64,000 nucleotides of DNA. Source: Porphyromonadaceae bacterium (GTDB lineage Bacteria > Bacteroidota > Bacteroidia > Bacteroidales > UBA12481). The stretch is from NCBI GenBank assembly GCA_007280905.1, contig QYQM01000039.1, positions 1 to 64,000 on the forward strand, read 5' to 3'. Below the pieces are notes generated by a model. The model made no database searches, was not told the origin of the DNA, and was given only the letters and a program-made list of their open reading frames with translations. Made by a program: the position numbers and the translations under genes. Shown here one piece after another: positions 18,639 through 28,700 of this stretch (position 1 is its first letter; each line of letters begins with the position of its first letter).

Positions 18639-19295
18639 TTACTTCTTTAAAAAGTTTTCATCCAGTGCCAGGAACCTGTATCCCGCTCTGGAATAATGGT
18701 CCAAAACCCTGGGCAACGCGTATTCGAGGTTTTCCCGGGCCTTCGGGTTATCATGAAAAACGATGATACTCCCTGGCCGGGCTTTGGAAACCACATTGTA
18801 CATAACTATCCTGGGTTCCAGTTCTCGGTCATAATCCATGCTGAGTACATCCCACAGGATGATCCGGAAACGGGGCATCAGGATGCGGGCAGCCAATGGT
18901 CGGATTCGACCGTAAGGTGGCCTGAACAAACGGGAATCAATCACCTTCCGGGCTTTATAAATATCCTTCACATAACGTCTTAATCCAGTACGATAACTGT
19001 TCAGATGACTAAAGGTGTGGTTGCCTGCAGCATGCCCGGCGCCGAGAATTTTTGCGTATAACTCCGGATTTCCCCTGACATTCTCTCCGACACAGAAAAA
19101 AGTGGCCTTTGCCCCATATTTCTCCAACTCCTCCAAGATCCACTCAGTCAGCCCCGAAACCGGTCCATCATCGAAAGTAAGATAAAGAACAGGTTCTTCA
19201 ACCGGAATTCTCCAAACCATATTCGATGAAATTTTACGGATCCATCCGGGTGGCTTGACAAACAGCGAAATCCTGAGTTTTGTTCCTAACTTCAT
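18639..19295 (-). CDS. Polysaccharide deacetylase family protein
   Basis: LYLTFDDGPVSGLTEWILEELEKYGAKATFFCVGENV...GNHTFSHLNSYRT...RLFRPPYGRIRP (NodB homology motifs). Confidence 0.93.
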   Translation of the reverse strand: MKLGTKLRISLFVKPPGWIRKISSNMVWRIPVEEPVLYLTFDDGPVSGLTEWILEELEKYGAKATFFCVGENVRGNPELYAKILGAGHAAGNHTFSHLNSYRTGLRRYVKDIYKARKVIDSRLFRPPYGRIRPLAARILMPRFRIILWDVLSMDYDRELEPRIVMYNVVSKARPGSIIVFHDNPKARENLEYALPRVLDHYSRAGYRFLALDENFLKK

Positions 19296-21058
19296 GTGGC
19301 TTTAATTCCCAGTTGTTCAATTAATTTGTTAATCTCCTGCACTAACCCAACCTGGTTGTAGGTCTCAGCCATTCGCCTGATTTCTCCAAGCAGAGTGACA
19401 TTTCGCTGAGCATCATCAGACATCATAGCTCCAAATTTCTTTTCCACACTGATTATATACCTGAGATCCTGGTCAATATCCTTGAGATATCCTCTCAGCA
19501 AAGTATTACCCTTGTCAGTTGCTCCGATCTTGTAATACATTTCGGCCAATCCGGCTGTCAGCACATCATTCGGAAAGTTCTCCGAAGGCAGCAATTCTGT
19601 GACCCGGTCAACAACAGCCCTCGCCGAATCCGGTTTTCCCTCGGCGATCAGGGCATCGGCCAGATCGGCAAACCGCTGGCGGAGTCTGAGTATCAAAGTG
19701 GTCCGAAAAGTATTTGAATCGATAAAAACCGATTTATCATTTATGTTCCCCCATCGAAAGGTATTCATCAGGCGATCATATAAAATCCCGGTACTGATTG
19801 AGCCTGTTAACCCGGATTCATCGGTTTCACGTATCGGTACCAGCCGGTAGGCAAATCCTTCGAGACGGAAATATTGCTGCAATCCCAGGATATTTTCATG
19901 GCCCATTGAAGTAAAATAGATGGGCCGCTCCCAGTTATTATGCGCTATCAGGTCGAGGATCATCAGATCGTTTTTATATAAAGATGAACGGCGCAGTTCC
20001 CATATTATTTCGGGCACTATCAAACCGGCATCTTCCGGGGGAACCGTTCCATTGGCAAGAACTTTCTGACGGTCAACTGCTAACCTGAACTTACGCGTCG
20101 GGATGTAGTTCATTGATCCGCCACCCTGCAAAGGTACCGGATCAGAGAGCCATGCTTTACGCTTCATCTGGTCGATATACCAATCGGCGGCCAGGTAAGG
20201 CAGACAGATCACGCGGACATCGGCACGGATTCCTTCTACCTCCTGAGCATACCAGAGCGGGAAAGTATCATTATCGCCACTTGTAAACAGAATGTCGTTA
20301 GGAGCACAGGAATTCAGATAATTATAAGCAAAATCCCGTGCGATATAACGGTTCGAACGATCATGATCATCCCAGTTCTGGACCACCATCAGTATTGGTA
20401 TTCCCAACGCAAGAGCACTTGTCATCCCGGCGAAGGCCGGAACCCCTATCCTCGAAGCACCTCGCCCTGTCATTCCCGCGAAAGCGGGAACCTCTACCCT
20501 CAACGCTCTAACGCCCAATACCACCCAAAAATCTTTCGGCGACCGTTTGAACTGATAAGTCGCACCGGTTAATCCAAGAAGCAGAGGTAGCAGGAAATAC
20601 TTATTTCTGGATTTATTATTCCGTTCATGATCTGGCAAGGCTTCCTGCGGTCCGAGCCGGGCTTCATCGATAAATCCGATACCGCTGATCCAGTTACCGT
20701 TGCGGATACTTCCCTGACTTTCTGTATCATTACGGTGAGTTTCGCGAATTCCCCAACCCAAACAAACCACAACCACCACAACAAACACAACTAAACCTGA
20801 ATTAAACGGTAACCGGATCAGGTTGACCATTTTTGCAACATGTTCCGGGCCAGAAGCAAAGAAGGTAAAAAACCGGCCCAATAGCATAAACAGCGGAGCT
20901 CCAGGCGGATGCCCCACTTCCAGGCGGTAGGCTGAGGAGATAAATTCCCCGCAATCCCACCAGGATACTGAAGGCTCAAGACACAAGACGTAAGTAATAA
21001 GGGAAGTAAAAAGGACGAAAAGGCCGGCTAAAGGATGAAGAATACGCTGGTTGTTCAT
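19292..21058 (-). CDS. DUF2723 family membrane protein, internally deleted and carrying inserted repeats
   Basis: N-term TYVLCLEPSVSWWDCGEFISSAYRLEVGHPPGAPLFMLLGRFF and C-term half NWDDHDRSNRYIARDFAYNYLNSCAPNDILFTSGDNDTFPLWYAQEVEG are DUF2723-like, but the ORF is 588 aa and the middle is repeat/low-complexity sequence. Confidence 0.8.
   Translation of the reverse strand: MNNQRILHPLAGLFVLFTSLITYVLCLEPSVSWWDCGEFISSAYRLEVGHPPGAPLFMLLGRFFTFFASGPEHVAKMVNLIRLPFNSGLVVFVVVVVVCLGWGIRETHRNDTESQGSIRNGNWISGIGFIDEARLGPQEALPDHERNNKSRNKYFLLPLLLGLTGATYQFKRSPKDFWVVLGVRALRVEVPAFAGMTGRGASRIGVPAFAGMTSALALGIPILMVVQNWDDHDRSNRYIARDFAYNYLNSCAPNDILFTSGDNDTFPLWYAQEVEGIRADVRVICLPYLAADWYIDQMKRKAWLSDPVPLQGGGSMNYIPTRKFRLAVDRQKVLANGTVPPEDAGLIVPEIIWELRRSSLYKNDLMILDLIAHNNWERPIYFTSMGHENILGLQQYFRLEGFAYRLVPIRETDESGLTGSISTGILYDRLMNTFRWGNINDKSVFIDSNTFRTTLILRLRQRFADLADALIAEGKPDSARAVVDRVTELLPSENFPNDVLTAGLAEMYYKIGATDKGNTLLRGYLKDIDQDLRYIISVEKKFGAMMSDDAQRNVTLLGEIRRMAETYNQVGLVQEINKLIEQLGIKAT
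20421..20499. repeat. Two REP-like palindromic repeats (GTCATTCCCGCGAAAGCGGGAAC type)
   Basis: gtcatcccggcgaaggccggaacccctatcc (20421-20451) and gtcattcccgcgaaagcgggaacctctaccc (20469-20499); encode VPAFAGMT twice in frame on the minus strand. Confidence 0.88.
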
Positions 21059-21270
21059 TCGCGGAGCTATTAAATAATGAAAACAGCATCCAAATTTAAC
21101 AGTTTTGGGTATCGGTAAAACGAAAAACGAAGGATTAGACGGTGAGAGTTCGATTAGCTGATTTTTCCGGCTTCTCTATCTAAGTTTTCTCGGATCCTAC
21201 AAAAGTGGATAGATAGCTTGTAAAGAAAAAGTAAAATCCAGAATCGCTCAGAGTAAAGATTCTTTTTGGG

Positions 21271-21774
21271 CTAAATATCTTCTCCAATAAAAAAGTACTT
21301 TCTTGGAATATGAATAATTTGGTCTAATAATACTAATGATTCAGCCATTACCCCTTCGAATTCTGGCAGGAAAAGGATATGGCTAAGCCGTTGCTCCCTA
21401 ATTGTCTTAAAGTGATCATCCAAACTTTGGGGAGTTTTGGAAGAATATTTTCTTAATAATGCTTGGTATGACGAAAACGAGACCACCGGAGCATATAAAA
21501 TGTCCACTGACATGAGTCTATCGTGTAAGTAAAGGTCACAGGTATTTGAAATTATTATACCGTTCTTTTTACCAGAACTCATATCCGGAAGTGTTACAAA
21601 TTGCATTTCCCGGAAGCCATCACCCTGAAATACTTCTTTCTGGTCTTTAAGAGCAGTAGTATAAAAGGTTGATTTAGTCTCCAAAGTCTCAATGTACTGC
21701 ATTAAATCATCATATAGGGATGCATCACTACCTGGAGACAGGTATTTTGGTAAGAAAGCCTTAAAGGACTCAAT
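21271..21774 (-). CDS. Hypothetical protein, third gene of the TIGR04255 cassette (start uncertain; ORF track gives 21702)
   Basis: Frame is open upstream of the 21702 ATG to a stop at 21778-21780: (I)ESFKAFLPKYLSPGSDASLYDDLMQYIETLETK...NGIIISNTCDLYLHDRLMSVDILYAPVV. Only non-ATG starts exist upstream (e.g. ATT at 21772-21774). Confidence 0.6.
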   Translation of the reverse strand: MESFKAFLPKYLSPGSDASLYDDLMQYIETLETKSTFYTTALKDQKEVFQGDGFREMQFVTLPDMSSGKKNGIIISNTCDLYLHDRLMSVDILYAPVVSFSSYQALLRKYSSKTPQSLDDHFKTIREQRLSHILFLPEFEGVMAESLVLLDQIIHIPRKYFFIGEDI

Positions 21775-22088
21775 TAGTCAAGTTCCCAAAAATGGTCTGC
21801 AATAATTTCGGCGATCTCTGGATCAGGTTCGATAGGACAATCCAAGAGAATTTCTGCGAGTTTATTGAAGATTTCAACCTTTTGGTAATCCAAAAGGGAT
21901 CCTGGTAATCCAAGAGGAAAAGTCTGGCTCTCTGTAATCTGGGAAATCTGAGACATGGCTACAGCTTCAGTTTTTGGTGGTTGACTATATCCTGATGGAG
22001 CAATCCCAATGACAGAAGGACCTGCAACTCCAAACGTACCAATAAATGGTAAGACAAGGGTATAGATTTTATACGTAGAGTTTTCCAT
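21774..22088 (-). CDS. Hypothetical protein, second gene of the TIGR04255 cassette
   Basis: 104-aa ORF starting 3 nt after the TIGR04255 gene stop; tightly packed operon. Confidence 0.65.
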   Translation of the reverse strand: MENSTYKIYTLVLPFIGTFGVAGPSVIGIAPSGYSQPPKTEAVAMSQISQITESQTFPLGLPGSLLDYQKVEIFNKLAEILLDCPIEPDPEIAEIIADHFWELD

Positions 22089-22091
22089 CGA

Positions 22092-22808
22092 TTAAAATTC
22101 TGGGTTACGTGCCTTAATAATGCTTTCTCCTATCATCAGGAAAAATCGCTCCTTCTCAAGTTGGTGCCCTTTAAAAATCAGTGCCAAAACATCCTCGGGG
22201 TTGGTAAGTTGTTTGGTACAGCTCGTGTCAATATCCAAAATCCATCCTTTACCAACATTTTCTTTCCCCTTGATTAAGCTTGGTCCTGCAATATAAATTA
22301 TGTGAATAAAGTCCTCCTCTTCAATCTCACATCGAATCTGAGTTGAAACCGCATCGGGCGGATTCCCATTGATCAGGAACTTAACGTCAGCAAGCTCAAG
22401 GAGGTTTTCTTTGAAAAAGTTTACGTACCTTATGCCGATACGATCAAAGTGTTGTATGAATGTCGATTTTGCTACTTTGTGGAAGGCATCTTTTATGATC
22501 ACCCAAAACTGGTCCCACCCAACATAAGGATCTTTGCAAACGAATCCAATCATCCTTGGTCCAACTTGGAAAACAAATCGTGATGCATCAATTCGATATA
22601 TCGGCTGATATTTAAGATTAGGATCATTCTCTCTCAAATACTCAGGAAGTTGGTTTAAAGGTAACGCAACCGGAGTTCCCGTGAACAAGTCCTTGATCTC
22701 GTTATAAATCAATCCAAAAGCCGCACTACTCGGCACACTTGTTTCAAACCGTATCTCGACTATTGCTTCAATGATGGGATCGGTGTCTATTCTCTTTGGT
22801 ATTGGCAT
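22092..22808 (-). CDS. TIGR04255 family protein
   Basis: MPIPKRIDTDPIIEAIVEIRFETSVPSSAAFGLIYNEI...FDRIGIRYVNFF...KDAFHKVAK...HQLEKERFFLMIGE resembles TIGR04255. Confidence 0.8.
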   Translation of the reverse strand: MPIPKRIDTDPIIEAIVEIRFETSVPSSAAFGLIYNEIKDLFTGTPVALPLNQLPEYLRENDPNLKYQPIYRIDASRFVFQVGPRMIGFVCKDPYVGWDQFWVIIKDAFHKVAKSTFIQHFDRIGIRYVNFFKENLLELADVKFLINGNPPDAVSTQIRCEIEEEDFIHIIYIAGPSLIKGKENVGKGWILDIDTSCTKQLTNPEDVLALIFKGHQLEKERFFLMIGESIIKARNPEF

Positions 22809-23015
22809 TGGCGTTCTAGTCCTTTATCGAAAACGTTAACGATATGCCGGTATTGAAGGATTGCGGAACCGATCACCAATCCACAAGGACCTTCCTGTTG
22901 GCTGATTTCAACAAATATTTGAATGATATGTTACAAAATACAGAGTTGGTATTCTATACTTTTCCAGCAGAGAAATTAAGCATGGAAAGGGTTTAAAAAG
23001 TAACATTTTCAGACA

Positions 23016-25754
23016 ATGATCAGAGCAATAGCAGTTATAATTATTCTAAGTCTTGTCGTATCCTGCAACCGGCCAAAAGATGAAATCTCCCTGTCCGGTA
23101 AATGGACCTTAAGCCTGGATTCCATAAGCGATCCCGATAATACATATCCGCAATTGCTTGATTACAACCTGTCTGTTACTCTTCCTTCAACACTGGACTC
23201 TGCCGGCATCGGAACGTCTATTCATGTTGAACCCAGGCTCAAACGTGAAGTTATGCTTCACCTTCGAAGGAAAGTCTCCTATATCGGGCCGGCTTACTAC
23301 CGGAAAGAGATTGTTATCCCCCTTAGCTGGGAAGGCAGGCATATAAGCTTAAAACTCGATAGGGTGCTTTGGGAGTCGGTTGTCTGGATTGACGGCAGGA
23401 AGGCCGGTAATAATAACAGCCTTTCCACACCGCATTACTATGACCTTTCCGCATACCTTACCCCAGGTAAGCATACCATAACGATCTGCATCGATAATTC
23501 AAGAAAGTTTGTTCTTAATCGCAACGATTTAGCCCATGCGTATACTGAAGAAACACAAATCAAATGGAATGGTATTCTTGGGGAAATCTCGCTGAGAGCC
23601 GGCAATGCCGCTCATATTTCCGGTCTTGCAGTCTATCCTGATTATGCGGGTAAAAGCCTTGCCGGGGAAGTTAAATCAATTCTGACAGGCAAAGATCCAT
23701 ACAACCTGAAAGTCCAGGTAGTGGACGGGAATAATAGTATAATTGGCAATACAATGACCGCAGTAACCGGGGATAATACCCGCTTTCAGCTAAATCTCAG
23801 CTGTGAATTAAAACCATGGGACGAGTTTTCGCCCTGTTTGTACAAAGTTGTTGTATCGCTTCTGGATAAAGAGCAGAACATTAAAGATGTTCGCACTGAC
23901 AGATTTGGTTTTCGTGACCTTGAGGCAAGAGACAGAAAATTCTATCTCAACGGCAAACAAATTTTCCTGCGAGGAACTCTTGAATGCTGTATTTTTCCGC
24001 TAACAGGTCATCCCCCGACAGACCAGGGAAGCTGGGAAAAAGTATTAATAACAGCCAGGGAATACGGGCTGAATCACCTGAGATTCCATTCATGGTGCCC
24101 TCCCGAAGCAGCTTTCGAAGCAGCTGATAAGGTTGGCATGTACCTGCAGGTTGAACTGCCAAACTGGAGCCTGGATTTTGGAACCGATATGGCTTTGGTC
24201 GATTTCATTTATGGTGAAGCAGATAAAATTATCACTGAATATGGTAATCATCCGTCTTTTCTATTGATGTCTATGGGAAATGAACTGGAAGGCAATTTTG
24301 ATTTTCTTACCGGCCTGGTTACAAAACTTAAAAACAGGGACCGGCGTCATCTTTATACGACTACCACCTATTCCTTCCAGAAAGGACATGGATTGTCCCC
24401 TGAACCGGTTGATGATTATTACATAACACAAAATACAGAGAAAGGATGGGTAAGGGGACAGGGAGTTTTTGACCAGTTTATTCCCGATTTCAAAACGGAT
24501 TATACCAAATTTATTGACCATTTGACCATTCCTGTAGTATCCCATGAGATCGGGCAATACACGGTGTTTCCCGACATCAGGGAAATTGAGGAGTACAGGG
24601 GTGTATTGTCTCCTGTTAACTTTATGGCCGTAAAAAACGACCTGGAAAATAAAGGATTAACGGGAATAGCTGAAAAATACACCCAGGCTACTGGAAAATT
24701 TGCCACGCTGTTATATAAGGAAGAAATAGAAAGAGCTCTTAAAACACTGGGGTTGGGTGGTTTTCAGTTACTCGACCTGCATGACTTTCCTGGTCAGGGA
24801 ACTGCGCTGGTAGGCATTCTGAACGCATTCTGGAAACTGAAAGGTTTTGTCAGCAGCAAAGAATGGCGAATGTTCTGTTCCGAGGTGGTTCCTCTCCTAT
24901 GGTATGAAAAGGCTGTCTGCACCACCGATGAAACATTCTCAGCAGAATTCGGATTGGCAAATTATTATAAAGATTTCAATAACGTAAGTTTGCATTGGAA
25001 AATATCAGGGAATAATGGGATTACAATCAGGGCGGATTCAATTCGGATTGTTAAAATTTTAAAAGGGAGCACATCTAAACTGGGGGGGATCAGCCTACCA
25101 CTTGCCGGTTTTTCAACTCCGGCAAAATATACAATCGAAGTATCCCTGGAGGGAAGTATATATAAAAATCAATGGAATATCTGGGTTTACAGCAAAAGTA
25201 TCGAAATGCCGGATTCAGGTATATTGGCAACAAACTCATTTAATGAAGCCATAAATGCTCTAAAGAATGGTCAAAAAGTATTTCTTAATCCTGATATTCA
25301 GGATATCAATGGTATAACAGGAAAGTTTGTGCCTGTATTCTGGAGTCCGGTCCATTTCCCTGACCAACCTGGCACCATGGGAATCCTTGTAGATCCAAAA
25401 CACGCTGCATTCCGGAATTTCCCCACCGATATTCATTCCAACTGGCAATGGTGGGACCTTTGTAAAAATTCAAAAACTTTTTTATTAGATAGTCTTGTAG
25501 TAGATCCCATTGTAACTGTAATAGATAATTTTTTCAAGAACCGGAGACTGGGAAATATTTTTGAAGCAAAAGTGGGTGAGGGTAAACTGATATTCACCTC
25601 GATTGACTTGCACTCCAGCCTTGAATCCAGGCCGGTAGCCAGACAACTGAAATACAGCTTGCTTAAATATATGAACAGTGCTGACTTTAACCCTTCATCC
25701 TCCATTAAAGCAGAGGAGATTTTATCATTGTATTCAAAGCCGAACTATCATTGA
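23016..25754 (+). CDS. Glycoside hydrolase family 2 lipoprotein
   Basis: SLVVSCNRPKDEISLSGKWTLSLDSI...GPAYYRKEIVIPLSWEGRHISLKLDRVLWESVVWIDG...FLRGTLECCIFPLTGHPP...LLMSMGNELEG (acid/base), PVVSHEIGQY. Confidence 0.88.
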   Translation: MIRAIAVIIILSLVVSCNRPKDEISLSGKWTLSLDSISDPDNTYPQLLDYNLSVTLPSTLDSAGIGTSIHVEPRLKREVMLHLRRKVSYIGPAYYRKEIVIPLSWEGRHISLKLDRVLWESVVWIDGRKAGNNNSLSTPHYYDLSAYLTPGKHTITICIDNSRKFVLNRNDLAHAYTEETQIKWNGILGEISLRAGNAAHISGLAVYPDYAGKSLAGEVKSILTGKDPYNLKVQVVDGNNSIIGNTMTAVTGDNTRFQLNLSCELKPWDEFSPCLYKVVVSLLDKEQNIKDVRTDRFGFRDLEARDRKFYLNGKQIFLRGTLECCIFPLTGHPPTDQGSWEKVLITAREYGLNHLRFHSWCPPEAAFEAADKVGMYLQVELPNWSLDFGTDMALVDFIYGEADKIITEYGNHPSFLLMSMGNELEGNFDFLTGLVTKLKNRDRRHLYTTTTYSFQKGHGLSPEPVDDYYITQNTEKGWVRGQGVFDQFIPDFKTDYTKFIDHLTIPVVSHEIGQYTVFPDIREIEEYRGVLSPVNFMAVKNDLENKGLTGIAEKYTQATGKFATLLYKEEIERALKTLGLGGFQLLDLHDFPGQGTALVGILNAFWKLKGFVSSKEWRMFCSEVVPLLWYEKAVCTTDETFSAEFGLANYYKDFNNVSLHWKISGNNGITIRADSIRIVKILKGSTSKLGGISLPLAGFSTPAKYTIEVSLEGSIYKNQWNIWVYSKSIEMPDSGILATNSFNEAINALKNGQKVFLNPDIQDINGITGKFVPVFWSPVHFPDQPGTMGILVDPKHAAFRNFPTDIHSNWQWWDLCKNSKTFLLDSLVVDPIVTVIDNFFKNRRLGNIFEAKVGEGKLIFTSIDLHSSLESRPVARQLKYSLLKYMNSADFNPSSSIKAEEILSLYSKPNYH

Positions 25755-25795
25755 ATTTGACTCCAATGATATTCCTTTTTTTTAAAATCTTGAAA

Positions 25796-28700
25796 TTAAT
25801 CCGTAAAAGGATCGATGCTTACTTTTTTGTTTCTCAGGTAAAATGCCGGGTTAAGTCTGGCTTTTGTCCTGTATTTTTTTGGGCTCATTCCAAACTGCTT
25901 TTTAAATGACTTACAAAAATAACTCAAATCATTGAAACCAGAGGCGTACGCAGCTTCCGACACATTTGCTCCTTCTTTGACCATCATGATTTCAGCCGAT
26001 TGCAGACGGATGTACCGAATAAATTCAACAGGAGACATACCGGTAAGGCTGGTAATTTTACGGTAAAGATTTGAAGTACTCATTCCGATTTCTTTACTAA
26101 GGGCCAGAACATTTATTTCTGTATTCATAATCTTCGACTCGATGATCGATTTGATATTATGAAGAAATTTTTCATCCAGAGCAGAAATCTCATTTGCTTC
26201 GGAAGCTGGCATACTTCCATGTGAATACCTCTTAATTAGTTTTTCCCTTTGTTCCAGAAGTGATTCTACTCTGGTATAAAGGGTTCTCACATCTACAGGT
26301 TTGGATATATAGGAGTCCGCATTTGCGAGGTAACTTTCATACCGGGTTTCCTCATCAATTTTGGCCGTGAGCAGGATTACAATAATATGGCTGGTTTCGA
26401 TGTTATTTTTGATCTTTTTACACATTTCGATACCATTTAAAACAGGCATCATCATATCAGTAATCACCAGGTCGGGCTGTTTATTCAGGCAAATATCATA
26501 ACCCATTTCACCATTGTCTGCTTCAAGGGTGTTGTAATAATTTGAAAGATGTTTTTTCAAAAGTTTGCGAAAATCGGAATTATCCTCCACAATAAGGATA
26601 GTTTTCTTCCCGTCTGATTCTATCTCGCCGGTATATTCTTCCTCAACAGGCATGAGTGAATCATCATGGTCAATTATAAAATTCCTCGACTGGTAATTAA
26701 TCTCCTCATATCTGATTTCATCCTTACTGTAAGCTTCAGCAGATACCGGGATGTTAACGGAAAATTTAGCTCCGAGGTTTTCTTCATTCTGAACCGTAAT
26801 AAATCCTTTATGGTTTTCTACAAGGTTTTTAGCCAGAGCAAGCCCGATACCCGCTCCAAAAGTTTTTCCTGTAACAGATTTAACCTGGTAAAATCTTTCA
26901 AATACCTGATCCAACTTTTCGGGTTCGATACCTTTACCGGAATCAATAACATCCAGCTTTAGCCAGCTAATATTTTCCTTATCAAACAACTGGTAGTTAA
27001 TGACGATTTTCCCATTCTCGGGTGTATACCGTAAGGCATTCGATAACAGGTTACAAACGATCTTATCCATTTTATCCGGATCAAAATAGATGGTCTGATC
27101 TCCATTCCCATTGACAATTACAGAAATATTCTTTTTTTCAGCCAGTGGTTTCAGGTTAATACAGATCTGTTCGATGAAAATATCTATTCTTCCAGACGAC
27201 ACCACGGGCATCATACTTCCACTCTCAACTTTTCTAAAGTCCAGGAGCTGGGAAATGAGATGCATAATACGGTTTACATTCCGCTCCATTATCTGCAGGC
27301 GCGGTTTATCCAGTACCATTTTGGAAATGAGGTCTTCAACAGCAAAGGAAAGAACAGACAATGGCGTCAGCAGCTCGTGTGAAATATTAGTGAAAAACCT
27401 GAATTTGAACTGATTTATGTTCTCTTCCTTTTTCCTTTCAATTTTTTCAATTTCATAAGCCTGCTTAATCTTAATATCATTGATAAGAAATAAATAAATC
27501 GTAATAAGAATCGCGATAAAGACTATGGAATAAATCACAATTGCCCACCATGACATCGCCGGATGCGGTTTTACCCGGATGGATATAGCCACAGGAGCCT
27601 CATTCCATAAATCACTACTGTTGGACGCTTTTAACCTGAGTGTATAATATCCCGGGGGAATATGAGAGTAACTCACCGCCCTTCCTTCAAAATTTGTCAT
27701 GTTCCATCCCGCATCCAGCCCATCCATCATATATGCATATTTATTCTTGCCGGGCTGGGAAAATGAAAGTGCTGAAAACTCTACAATAATGCTATTCTGA
27801 TTATTTTTCAGGTTAAGTCCGTTTTCCAGGGCTTCATATACATTGATCTGTTCGTTTGAAACCCAAATACCGGTAACCACAACCGGAGGAATGTATGTGT
27901 TGCTCAATAAGTTGTAGGTTTCGAATACGTTAAAACCATAGTATCCTCCCACGAAAATCCTGCCATCCTTTGATTTAAAGGATGCCCCGTCGATGAAGAC
28001 ATTACTGAGAAGACCATCCTCAGTTGTGAAAATCTCCACCTGTTGCTCCTCTGGTGTCCTTTGCCTGAACCTGACCAGCCCGTTGTTGGTTGTAAGCCAT
28101 AAGTTATCCCCTTCCTCAATGATATCAAAAACCGCATCCCCTCTCAGTCCGGCTTCCCTTGTAAAATGAGTGAATGTTTCATTGTCCGGGTTATACAATG
28201 CAATTCCTGCGGTCCCTGTGCCAATCCATATCTGCTGATGCCTATCTTCCAGGATGGCATAGACAATATTGCTCCTGATGGATCCGGGATTGCCTCTGTC
28301 GGTGAAATAATGCTTAAAACTCAAGGGATAATGGTGCCCGTCAATATTCTTCACTTTATTAAGGGCGCCACCGACTGTGCCAATCCAGATGTTTGAATCT
28401 GAATCTTCGAAAATAGCGCTTACATATTCACCTGCAATAGAATTCGGATTACCGTTCTCAGGCAAATAACGGTAAATCCGGTATGTAAATTCTTTATCAT
28501 CCCCAACAAATTTAAAAAGCCCGTTGTTTGTCCCAACCCAAATATTTCTGAACTGGTCCTCATAAATTGCATTGATCATTCTGCTTCGGTCACCGGTAAC
28601 AGAATCATATTGCAAAAAATGATCTGTCTTACCGGTAATTGCAGATATTATGAATAATCCGTTATACCTGGTACCAATCCAGAGGCCTCCGAACTTATCC

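Noticed and set aside
20421-20499. Possible insertion sequence in the DUF2723 gene
   Set aside because: No transposase ORF and no target-site duplication visible; short REP-like units explain the sequence.
21180-21265. Possible terminator or small RNA after the TIGR04255 cassette (AGAATC...GATTCT)
   Set aside because: Only a 6-bp weak stem with no clear T-tract; not enough to support a feature.
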